Origin: Spirochaeta sp.
GTDB lineage: Bacteria > Spirochaetota > Spirochaetia > DSM-2461
Length of the DNA: 7,106 nt
Assembly (NCBI GenBank): GCA_030592625.1
Contig: JAUVIY010000136.1
Location: 1-7,106 of the forward strand
Direction of reading: 5' to 3'
The translations under genes were made by a program, and so were the position numbers. Numbering within the stretch: position 1 is the stretch's first letter; the number at the start of each line of letters is the position of its first letter. This document shows positions 1-6,197 of this stretch, piece by piece. A model generated the notes under the pieces. The model did not search any database. It saw only the letters and a list, made by a program, of their open reading frames with translations, and was not told the origin of the DNA.

Positions 1-514
1 CCACAATCACAAGCCCGTCGCCAGTGTAATCAATCGCGTCCACGGGACAGGATTTAACACAGGATCCGAGGCCCAGACATCCGTACTTGCAGCCCTTGTC
101 CCCGTCGAATTGCATCCAGGCCGATTCGCAATCGGCATATCCAATGTACCGGAATTCCTTTACGGCCACTTCATCGGTTCCCAGACATGCCAACCGGGCC
201 ACCATCCGGACAGTCGAATTGTCTACCGCGAGTCCCAGAATTTCACCCAGACCGGTCAGGGTATCGGCGCCCCCGGGGGTACACCTGGTTGCATCGGTAT
301 CGGCCTCGGAAGCCAGGGCTTCGGCATATGATTCACAACCGGCGTAACCGCAGGCACCACAGTTTAAACCCGGGAGGACTCCGTTGAGGGCTTCAACCTT
401 CTCGTCTTTCTCTATTTTGAGCCTGCGGGATGCAGCGGCCAGTCCAAGCCCCAGCAATGTGGCGAAAGCTGAGGTTGACAGGAATGCGGCAAGTATTCTT
501 ACGATATTCTCCAT
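1..514 (-). CDS. rnfB: RnfB, electron transport complex iron-sulfur subunit (3' end missing)
   Basis: RnfB is the ferredoxin-facing Fe-S subunit of the Rnf complex; it takes electrons from reduced ferredoxin and feeds them to the membrane core. The first 171 codons are visible and the frame is still open at the left edge. One N-terminal membrane segment lies at about residues 5-27. A four-Fe-S domain follows with Cys52, Cys55, Cys60 (NCGACGYAGC) and Cys78. Then comes the typical RnfB cysteine block with Cys142, Cys146, Cys152 and Cys156 (GCKYGC, SCVKSCPVDAI), the start of the ferredoxin-like part. The remaining 4Fe-4S motifs should lie beyond position 1. The ATG at 514 is nine bases after the rnfA stop. 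The purine-rich GAAGAAAAG before it is a modest ribosome site, so coupling to rnfA is likely. Identity is firm; full length is unknown. Confidence 0.96.
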   Translation of the reverse strand, partial: MENIVRILAAFLSTSAFATLLGLGLAAASRRLKIEKDEKVEALNGVLPGLNCGACGYAGCESYAEALASEADTDATRCTPGGADTLTGLGEILGLAVDNSTVRMVARLACLGTDEVAVKEFRYIGYADCESAWMQFDGDKGCKYGCLGLGSCVKSCPVDAIDYTGDGLVIV

Positions 515-523
515 GTCTTTTCT

Positions 524-1117
524 TCAGCCTCCGATTAGATTCGTCAGAAGAGCCCTGTCGAAGGCCATGAATGCCAGTGCCATGAGACCGCCGGAGATGA
601 ATGCAATCGGCGTCCCCTTGAGATGCTTCGGTACCTTCTCGGTATCCAGGCGTTCCCGTATCCCGGACATGAACAGCAGGGCTATGAGGAAACCGATGCC
701 CGCCGAAAGTCCGGCAATGAAGCTTTCCATGGGACCGTAGCTCTCATTTACGCTGATGAGTGCGATTCCCAGCACACCGCAGTTGGTTGTAATAAGAGGC
801 AGATAGATACCCAGGGCCTGATAGAGGGGCGGCGAGTATTTTCGTACCACCATCTCAACGAGCTGAACCAGGGAGGCGATCACCAGGATAAAGGTAACAG
901 TCTGCAGAAAGACAATGTTCAGAGGCACCAGAATGAAATGCTGCAGGGCCCAGGTTATCAGGGTGGCCAGGCTCATGACGAAGGTGACTGCAAATCCCAT
1001 TCCCACGGCACTCTCGGTATTCTTGGATACACCGATGAAGGGGCAGAGTCCCAAGAACTGGGAAAGTACCAGGTTGCTGACGAAAACGTAGGTGATAATT
1101 ATTCCGATGTATGTCAT
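524..1117 (-). CDS. rnfA: RnfA, Rnf complex membrane subunit
   Basis: RnfA is an integral membrane subunit of about six helices that pairs with RnfE in inverted topology; together they hold an intramembrane Fe-S cluster on the electron path across the membrane. The 197-residue product is of normal family length. It carries the hallmark LGLCPF with Cys25 in the first half and TTNCGVLG with Cys113 in the second half, the expected cluster ligands. Other typical RnfA text is SNLVLSQFLG near residue 14, VQLVEM near 85 and GIRERL near 152. A start at 1141 is also open, but it adds eight charged residues absent from the family. The ATG at 1117 shares ATGA with the rnfE stop and has an AGGTGA-like site about ten bases upstream, so I chose it. 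Expression is probably coupled to rnfE. Confidence 0.96.
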   Translation of the reverse strand: MTYIGIIITYVFVSNLVLSQFLGLCPFIGVSKNTESAVGMGFAVTFVMSLATLITWALQHFILVPLNIVFLQTVTFILVIASLVQLVEMVVRKYSPPLYQALGIYLPLITTNCGVLGIALISVNESYGPMESFIAGLSAGIGFLIALLFMSGIRERLDTEKVPKHLKGTPIAFISGGLMALAFMAFDRALLTNLIGG

Positions 1118-1719
1118 TTGTTTGTCACCTCTCCGAGCCACCGGAAGAATGCCTGCAGGAATCCCACGACAATGAGGGCACCAGCCGGGAAGGCGAACAC
1201 CAGGGCCGGCTTATCGGCCAATCCGGGGATACGAATGACGCCGCCGTCAGGGAAAATCGTGATGGTACCGGCACCGAGCACTTCCCGTACCAGGGCGATG
1301 GCGGTGAGCCCCACTGTGAAACCCACTCCCATGGCGATGGCGTCGATAACCGAAGCGCCGATGGTGTTTTTGCTGGCGAAAGCTTCCGCCCGCCCCAGGA
1401 TAATGCAGTTCACTACGATGAGGGGGATGAATATTCCCAGGGACTTGGAAAGGGCCGGAAAATAAGCCTGCATGGTCATGTCTACCAGGGTTACGAATGC
1501 AGCGATGATGACGATGTAGGCCGGTATGTGGATATCATCGGGAATATGCTTGCGCAAGGAGCTGATGACAAGGTTGGAACCGATGAGAACGATTAATGTT
1601 GCAGCACTCATTCCAAGGGCGTTGTTCACCGTAGTGGACACCGCCAGGGCGGGACAGAGGCCCAGAGCCAGGACGAAAATGGGATTCTCCTTGAGCAATC
1701 CCTTGAACAGACCTTTCAC
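1114..1719 (-). CDS. rnfE: RnfE, Rnf complex membrane subunit (GTG start)
   Basis: RnfE is the membrane partner of RnfA, homologous to it and to NqrD; the pair provides the four cysteines of the buried Fe-S centre. From the GTG at 1719 the product has 201 residues, the usual size. It shows ENPIFVLALGLCPALAV with Cys22, a second-half cysteine in VVNCIILGRAEAFAS (Cys105), and the family motif VREVLGAGTI near residue 144. RnfE is told from RnfA by ILGRAEAFA and by the hydrophilic PDGG loop near 157. An in-frame ATG at 1734 would add five residues but lacks a ribosome site, whereas GGGAGGG lies seven bases before the GTG. The GTG overlaps the rnfG TAG stop by one base (TAGTG). The 3' end overlaps rnfA by four bases. 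Confidence 0.94.
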   Translation of the reverse strand: MKGLFKGLLKENPIFVLALGLCPALAVSTTVNNALGMSAATLIVLIGSNLVISSLRKHIPDDIHIPAYIVIIAAFVTLVDMTMQAYFPALSKSLGIFIPLIVVNCIILGRAEAFASKNTIGASVIDAIAMGVGFTVGLTAIALVREVLGAGTITIFPDGGVIRIPGLADKPALVFAFPAGALIVVGFLQAFFRWLGEVTNK

Positions 1720-2258
1720 TATCGGCCCTCCCATTCTTGTACGAGTTCCGATCCGGCCCTCAGGGCATCGGTGATGCCGGAAAAGGTGACGGTGGCGCCG
1801 GCTACCGTATCGGCATCGGCTCCCAGGTCGGCCTTTGTCCGCGGGACCGGTCTATTGCCGCCGGTTCCGACAAAGATTTTCATATAGCTTGAATCCTCGG
1901 CCTTCTTGCCGAATCCGACTGTCTCATTATTTCCCATGAGGCGGGCCACCATCACGGTGCCGCCGGTATCATATGAAGCAACAATGGTCATGGGGCCCCC
2001 ATAACCCGTGCCTGTGAGCTCCAGGATCCAACCTTTACCGCCTTTTATCGGCCATCTTTGAGGTACACCGGGCGCAGGCTCAGTTTCGACGGCGCCGGGA
2101 GTTCCACCGGCCGCGAGTACCGTGAGAGCCTCGGTCAGTTCCCGAGTCATGCGTTCGGCAATCACCGGTTCGGTAAAATTATTCACCACCGCCAGAAGTA
2201 AAGCCGCAACTGCACCGATAATACCCAGTCTCAGGGCCTTGTTTGCCATTTCCTTCAT
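1719..2258 (-). CDS. rnfG: RnfG, FMN-binding periplasmic-facing subunit
   Basis: RnfG carries a covalently bound FMN on a domain outside the cytoplasmic membrane and relays electrons between the Fe-S core and RnfD. The 179-residue product has one membrane anchor at about residues 9-27 (GIIGAVAALLLAVVNN), followed by the FMN-binding domain. Typical family text is NETVGFGKK near 111-119. The flavinylation motif DTVAGAT ends at Thr156, matching the Dxx(S/T)GAT pattern with Ala in place of Ser/Thr. An ApbE-type transferase elsewhere in the genome would attach the FMN. The frame is open upstream to 2393, but that part lies inside rnfD and has no anchor-like sequence. The ATG at 2258 shares ATGA with the rnfD stop and follows CGGAGTGG, so I chose it. 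A second ATG three codons later (2249) is a weaker alternative. Confidence 0.94.
   Translation of the reverse strand: MKEMANKALRLGIIGAVAALLLAVVNNFTEPVIAERMTRELTEALTVLAAGGTPGAVETEPAPGVPQRWPIKGGKGWILELTGTGYGGPMTIVASYDTGGTVMVARLMGNNETVGFGKKAEDSSYMKIFVGTGGNRPVPRTKADLGADADTVAGATVTFSGITDALRAGSELVQEWEGR
1726..1732 (-). promoter_or_regulatory. Ribosome binding site that decides the rnfE start
   Basis: GGGAGGG on the minus strand, inside the last codons of rnfG, ends seven bases before the GTG at 1719. It supports the GTG over the in-frame ATG at 1734, which itself overlaps this purine run and has no comparable site upstream. Confidence 0.65.
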
Positions 2259-3265
2259 GAAACCACTCCGTAGCGTGTAGGCTTCATGAAGCGATCGATG
2301 AGGGACACCAGAATATTCATGAAGATGATGGCCAGACTGACACCTTCGGGAAGATTCCCGAAACGTCTGATGACGAATGTAAACAAGCCGCACCCCAGTC
2401 CGAATATAATGCGCCCTTTAAGTGTCAGCGGTGATGTCACCATATCGGTGGCCATGAACAGGGCACCGAGCATCAACCCGCCGGTAAAGAGATGAAACAA
2501 TACATCGCCGGAGAATATTCCGCCGCCGTACTGCATACCGTCAAAAGCCCACATGAAAAGGGCGAAACTCCCGATATAAGCGACCGGGATTTCCCAGTTG
2601 ACAATCTTCAGAATGATCAGTAGAAGTCCGCCGATGATGAGCAGCAGTGCCGACATCTCTCCCAGAGATCCGGGTATGCGGCCCAGGAAGAGATCGAGAT
2701 AAGTCGTCGGCATACCCGCCGACTCCAATAACCTCATAGGACCGTCGATTCCCGCCGACAGATCGGAGAGAGCCAATTTAACGCTCCCCAGAGGCGTGGG
2801 GCCGCTTACCGCATCGGCACCACCGATACCCGGCAGGGTCCACCGGGTCATATCGGTACCCCAGGAGAAGAATACGAAAACACGGCCGGCCAGGGCAGGA
2901 TTCATCCAGTTTGAACCCAGGCCTCCGAAACTCCATTTCACAACGGCAATGGCGAAAACCGAAGCCACCACCGGTATGAATACCGGCACTTCGGGCGGCA
3001 TGTTGAAACCGATCAGTACACCGGTTACAACGGCACTGAGGTCGTTCAGGGTATTTTCGCGCTTGAAAGCCAGGTTCAGCAGGCCTTCGGTGATGACTGC
3101 GGCGGCTACGGATGCGGTAATTACCAGGGCGGCGCGCCATCCGAAAAGTACAATACTCCAGACAGCCGCCGGAACCAGAGCGGCGAGAACCCAACCCATT
3201 ACTCTCCGGGTGGATCCCGGAGCATGGATCTGGGGAGACGTTGTCACAAGAGGTAGACGTTCCAT
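2255..3265 (-). CDS. rnfD: RnfD, flavinylated ion-translocating membrane subunit
   Basis: RnfD is the large multi-spanning subunit, homologous to NqrB, thought to form the main ion path and to carry a covalent FMN. The 336-residue product is of standard length with many hydrophobic helices from about residue 22 to 325. Family landmarks are GSNWMNPALAGRVF at 117-130, the flavinylation segment DAVSGPT ending at Thr157, PGSLGEMSALLLIIGG near 198-213, LFTGGLMLGALFMATDMVTSP near 259-279, and GNLPEGVSLAIIFMN near 303-317. In the flavinylation segment Pro replaces the usual Ala before the Thr. The ATG at 3265 is preceded by AAGGA with a six-base spacing and lies three bases after the rnfC stop. A TTG directly before it is in frame but has no reason to be preferred. 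The stop overlaps the rnfG start. Confidence 0.96.
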   Translation of the reverse strand: MERLPLVTTSPQIHAPGSTRRVMGWVLAALVPAAVWSIVLFGWRAALVITASVAAAVITEGLLNLAFKRENTLNDLSAVVTGVLIGFNMPPEVPVFIPVVASVFAIAVVKWSFGGLGSNWMNPALAGRVFVFFSWGTDMTRWTLPGIGGADAVSGPTPLGSVKLALSDLSAGIDGPMRLLESAGMPTTYLDLFLGRIPGSLGEMSALLLIIGGLLLIILKIVNWEIPVAYIGSFALFMWAFDGMQYGGGIFSGDVLFHLFTGGLMLGALFMATDMVTSPLTLKGRIIFGLGCGLFTFVIRRFGNLPEGVSLAIIFMNILVSLIDRFMKPTRYGVVS

Positions 3266-3268
3266 CAA

Positions 3269-4600
3269 TTATCCTTTATTCATGGCGGCGAGCCGCCGTT
3301 TGCGGCCCCGGGCGGCCTTGAAGGCTGAGATGAGGGGGATGTGGGAGGGACAAACGTAGGCGCATGCGCCGCAAAGCACACAGTCATCCAATCCGAAAGC
3401 GGTTGCGTCGTCCAGGCGCTCATGCTCGATATTCTTGAATATGGTTGTGGGGACGAGGCCCATGGGGCAGGCCTTGACGCACCGACCGCAGGACAGACAA
3501 GCTGTTGCTGCGAAAGACTGCACTTCTTTTTTCGTAAGGGCCAGTATGCCGCTGGTTCCCTTGGTAACCGGGGAGTCCAGATCGATGAAAGTGAAGCCCA
3601 TCAATGGGCCGCCGCTGACAAACTTCTCCGGCTCTTCAGCCAATCCGCCGCATTCCTCGATAAGATCTTGAATGGAGCTTCCCACCCTGGCACGGATATT
3701 CCCCGGCTGGGCTATCGCACCGCCGGCGATGGTGACGACCCGTTCGATGACCGGTTTGTCGTCCCTCACCGCTTCGCAGACCGAAACAAGGGTTCCGACA
3801 TTGGCGTTGATAACACCCACTTCGATGGGGAGTTTCCCCGACGGAACTTCTCGATCAAGAATAGCTTCGATGAGATTTTTCTCCGCGCCTTGAGGGTATT
3901 TCACTTTGAGAGGCATAACCTCTATTCCATCTGCGGCACCTGCAGCTTTGAGTTTCTCAATTGCATCGGGCTTGTTCACCTCGACTCCGATGACAATGCG
4001 TTCCGGGTCAAGAAGTTTTTTAATAATCCTGATCCCCTCGACGATATCTTCGGTATGTTCGAGCATCACCCGGTGGTCGGCGGACAGATACGGTTCACAT
4101 TCGGCGGCATTCACCAGGAAAACCTCACAGGTACGCCCTTTGGGTACGGAGAATTTCACATGTGACGGGAAGGTGGCTCCACCCTGACCAACAACACCGT
4201 GCTGCTTGAGGATATCGAGAATCTCATCCTTGGCCATGACCGACCAGTCCCGGGTCAGAATCGGTTTTCCCAGGCGGGAGAATTCCCCGTCAAGTTCGAT
4301 AACCGCCGCGGTGGTTTTGATGCCGCTGGGTAGATAGAGATTTTTAATTTCTTTTACAGTCCCGGGTATGGGTGAATGAACCGAAGCCGAGACGAAACCC
4401 GCAGGTTCTCCGATGAGCTGACCTTCCTCGACATGGTCCCCGGGTTCAACCAGAGGTTTCGCCGGTGCACCGATATGCTGTGAAAAAGGAACCACAGCCA
4501 CTGCCGGGAGCGGCGCATTCCGGATCGGTTTATTTGAAGTGGATCCCTTACCCTCCGGAGGATGGATTCCTCCTCGTGTAAAGGTTTTAAATTTGTTCAT
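3269..4600 (-). CDS. rnfC: RnfC, NADH/FMN-binding peripheral subunit
   Basis: RnfC is the cytoplasmic subunit where NAD(H) exchanges electrons; it is related to NuoF and NqrA. The 443-residue product starts with the family signature GGIHPP at 10-15 and a barrel-sandwich segment at about 40-105 (SQHIGAP, HSPIPGTV). The nucleotide/FMN region holds GVVGQGGATFP at 135-145, NAAECEPYLSADH at 164-176 and KYPQGAEKNLI at 234-244. An SLBB-like stretch follows around 262-330. Two 4Fe-4S motifs close it: Cys368/371/374/378 and Cys407/410/413/417. The protein ends 26 residues after the last cysteine with a basic tail (RGRKRR), so it is the short form, not the long-tailed RsxC form of enterobacteria. The ATG overlaps the stop of the upstream membrane gene as ATGA, with GGAGG 11 bases upstream. 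Confidence 0.97.
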   Translation of the reverse strand: MNKFKTFTRGGIHPPEGKGSTSNKPIRNAPLPAVAVVPFSQHIGAPAKPLVEPGDHVEEGQLIGEPAGFVSASVHSPIPGTVKEIKNLYLPSGIKTTAAVIELDGEFSRLGKPILTRDWSVMAKDEILDILKQHGVVGQGGATFPSHVKFSVPKGRTCEVFLVNAAECEPYLSADHRVMLEHTEDIVEGIRIIKKLLDPERIVIGVEVNKPDAIEKLKAAGAADGIEVMPLKVKYPQGAEKNLIEAILDREVPSGKLPIEVGVINANVGTLVSVCEAVRDDKPVIERVVTIAGGAIAQPGNIRARVGSSIQDLIEECGGLAEEPEKFVSGGPLMGFTFIDLDSPVTKGTSGILALTKKEVQSFAATACLSCGRCVKACPMGLVPTTIFKNIEHERLDDATAFGLDDCVLCGACAYVCPSHIPLISAFKAARGRKRRLAAMNKG

Positions 4601-6099
4601 GCGGCCTGAGCCCTCCTGCGAACTGTGAGCAATGGTTTATAGATACCCCGAGTCAGTTGATTGACATGTGTCGGCAGCAGCACGAGCATCAGCATAACCA
4701 ATACGGCGATGCTTAAAAGAATAATCCGCATGGTTCCGAAACCCCCGGATTCAACTATCGGCAATTCGGTAACGGTAACTACAGGTGAGGGACCGCCAAG
4801 GGATGCGAAAAGCCGACCGGGACCGCGGCTCAGTTCACGGTTGACGACAGCTCCGAACCAGGCTTCGTCATAATCGGTAATGATCGATTCGACAACGGCA
4901 ATGGAATCACCATTGTCACTGTAACTGCGGACCTTCAGAGTGTCACCGGGCATGGGAAGCCGATACTCTGCACCGTAGAGAAATCCTTCATGATATGCAG
5001 TTGATGAAATCAATCCCGATACATCCGGGAGACTTGAAGCGGTTTGATTATCCGACAGTCGATGTAAAGAGGCAAAGTCATCAAAACCTTCGGAACTTTT
5101 CACCGTATAGGGGACAGGAGGATGGCTCTTTGTTCCGGGGACGGGAATGAAAAGTGTCAGTATTACGGCAATAGCGGCCAGTAAACCGGGAAAATAATGT
5201 TTGCCGGTCGCCGGAATTCGGGATTTAGTGAGAGACAGGGGCTCGAAAAGCTGATGTTCATGACGTTTGGCAAAGATTTGTCTTCCGTCCAGTCTCATCG
5301 CCAGCGTGAAGATGAATTCCGATGAAACCAGAGAAATACAGAGAGGAATGAAAAAATCAACACCGACAGTCAGAAATAAAGAAGCGGCAGCGGCGAAGAA
5401 CCCCGTATAAACGGCAAGTTCCGGCAGCCGTTTCCTCACTTTATGGTTCCATCGGAAATTTGAAGGGGAAAGGTAGTAAATCAGAAGCGCGGGAAATACG
5501 GCTTTCGGAACCGCAAAGAATACGAATACCGCCAGAGGGAGCATGGCGGCAATTCGCGCCGGTTTTACGCTGATAATGAGTGCAGCGGCAATAAAGACCA
5601 GGACGTGAAATCGTATACCGGTCCGTTCATCCATCAACTGCCATCCCGACAGTTCCTTAATACCGTCGAGAATGTTCCGATACGCCGCGAGACTGCGGTC
5701 GGCAGGAAGATAAATCAGTTCCGCACCGCCCGATTCAAACAGACTGGAAATCCGGGAGAGATACGGATCTCTCCTGGGATCACCGGTAACCAGAACAGAA
5801 TCCAAACCGTCAACACTCACCCGCTCCAGCCGGGGAATGGCCATGTAACTCACCTCGGCGGAGGATGCCGACAGAGCACCATCTACACCGGAATCCGACA
5901 GGAGATGAACCGCGTTTGGAACTTCCGTTTCAACCGAAAGTCTGAGGATATACCACCCCGGCCAGTAGAGTGACTCAGACCCCCGGGTATTGAGAAGGAG
6001 CAGAAGAGTGCAGGATGTCAGAATGAATAAAAAGAGTGCGAATAACCTTTTATTGAGATAATTACTGGAAATGCGGGTTAAAACGGACACGAAAACCAT
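4597..6099 (-). CDS. Multi-spanning membrane protein of unknown function, first gene of the rnf operon
   Basis: I do not recognise a family for this 500-residue protein. It has a basic N-terminus, then a strong membrane segment at about 19-37. A soluble stretch of about 125 residues (38-163) is followed by a cluster of hydrophobic segments near 164-178, 183-210, 226-245 and 247-267. A basic stretch at 270-300 is probably cytoplasmic (RLDGRQIFAKRHEH). Another helix lies at 302-320, a second soluble stretch at 322-456, and a last helix at about 457-476 before a basic tail (RRRAQAA). By the positive-inside rule the two soluble stretches should face outward. I see no cysteine-cluster, P-loop or flavinylation motif; only two cysteines (30, 254) are present, both in hydrophobic segments. 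Its stop overlaps the rnfC start by four bases, so it is co-translated with Rnf and may be an accessory or assembly factor. The start is uncertain: the ATG at 6099 has only AAAGAGA before it, and a GTG at 6090 is possible. Confidence 0.85.
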   Translation of the reverse strand: MVFVSVLTRISSNYLNKRLFALFLFILTSCTLLLLLNTRGSESLYWPGWYILRLSVETEVPNAVHLLSDSGVDGALSASSAEVSYMAIPRLERVSVDGLDSVLVTGDPRRDPYLSRISSLFESGGAELIYLPADRSLAAYRNILDGIKELSGWQLMDERTGIRFHVLVFIAAALIISVKPARIAAMLPLAVFVFFAVPKAVFPALLIYYLSPSNFRWNHKVRKRLPELAVYTGFFAAAASLFLTVGVDFFIPLCISLVSSEFIFTLAMRLDGRQIFAKRHEHQLFEPLSLTKSRIPATGKHYFPGLLAAIAVILTLFIPVPGTKSHPPVPYTVKSSEGFDDFASLHRLSDNQTASSLPDVSGLISSTAYHEGFLYGAEYRLPMPGDTLKVRSYSDNGDSIAVVESIITDYDEAWFGAVVNRELSRGPGRLFASLGGPSPVVTVTELPIVESGGFGTMRIILLSIAVLVMLMLVLLPTHVNQLTRGIYKPLLTVRRRAQAA

Positions 6100-6126
6100 T
6101 CTCTTTGAGGGTTAATGCCTTGTCAA
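6098..6126 (-). promoter_or_regulatory. Candidate sigma70-type promoter for the orf500-rnf operon
   Basis: On the minus strand a perfect -35 hexamer TTGACA lies at 6126-6121. After a 17-base spacer comes GAGAAT (6103-6098), which matches four of six -10 bases. A run of seven A residues about ten bases before the -35 (minus strand, 6143-6137) could act as an UP-like element. The -10 overlaps the ATG at 6099, so either the true start codon is further in or another promoter is used. This is a pattern match only. Confidence 0.4.
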
Positions 6127-6151
6127 GCAAACTCCCTTTTTTTCAGCCGAC

Positions 6152-6180
6152 TTGACCTCCAGCCGGGGAAATCCTACCTT
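6152..6180 (+). promoter_or_regulatory. Candidate promoter for the P-loop/Asp23-like gene
   Basis: TTGACC (6152-6157, five of six -35 bases) is followed by a 17-base spacer and TACCTT (6175-6180), a weak -10 with three of six matches. The predicted start site near 6187 would fall at the first base of the ribosome site, which leaves almost no leader. That makes the call tentative. Confidence 0.3.
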
Positions 6181-6186
6181 CAAAGC

Positions 6187-6192
6187 GAGGAG
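6187..6192 (+). promoter_or_regulatory. Ribosome binding site of the P-loop/Asp23-like gene
   Basis: GAGGAG sits five bases before the ATG at 6198. It is the only strong Shine-Dalgarno sequence in the intergenic region on this strand, and it fixes the start of the gene. Confidence 0.75.
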
Positions 6193-6197
6193 TCATA

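Noticed and set aside
1118..1141. Eight-residue N-terminal extension of rnfA
   Set aside because: It is charged, unlike RnfA N-termini, and overlaps rnfE coding sequence. The ATG at 1117 fits the ATGA overlap.
623..1465. 280-codon open frame on the plus strand
   Set aside because: It lies antisense to rnfA and rnfE, both of which are certain. Its product is rich in low-complexity polar sequence and has no recognisable domain.
2259..2393. N-terminal extension of rnfG to 2393
   Set aside because: The extra 45 residues fall inside the conserved end of rnfD and come before the membrane anchor. The ATG at 2258 has a ribosome site and an ATGA overlap.
2796..3359. 187-codon open frame on the plus strand
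   Set aside because: Antisense to rnfD and the end of rnfC. Its composition (many Arg, Thr, Ala, Pro) is typical of a shadow frame.
3341..4165. 274-codon open frame on the plus strand
   Set aside because: It is the antisense shadow of rnfC; no ribosome site or protein family supports it.
6119..6127. CTTG-T-CAAG inverted repeat over the minus-strand -35, a possible operator
   Set aside because: The arms are only four bases and the symmetry is explained by the TTGACA hexamer itself.
6134..6143. CCC followed by seven T residues, terminator-like on the plus strand
   Set aside because: No stem-forming inverted repeat precedes the T run, and no plus-strand gene ends before it.
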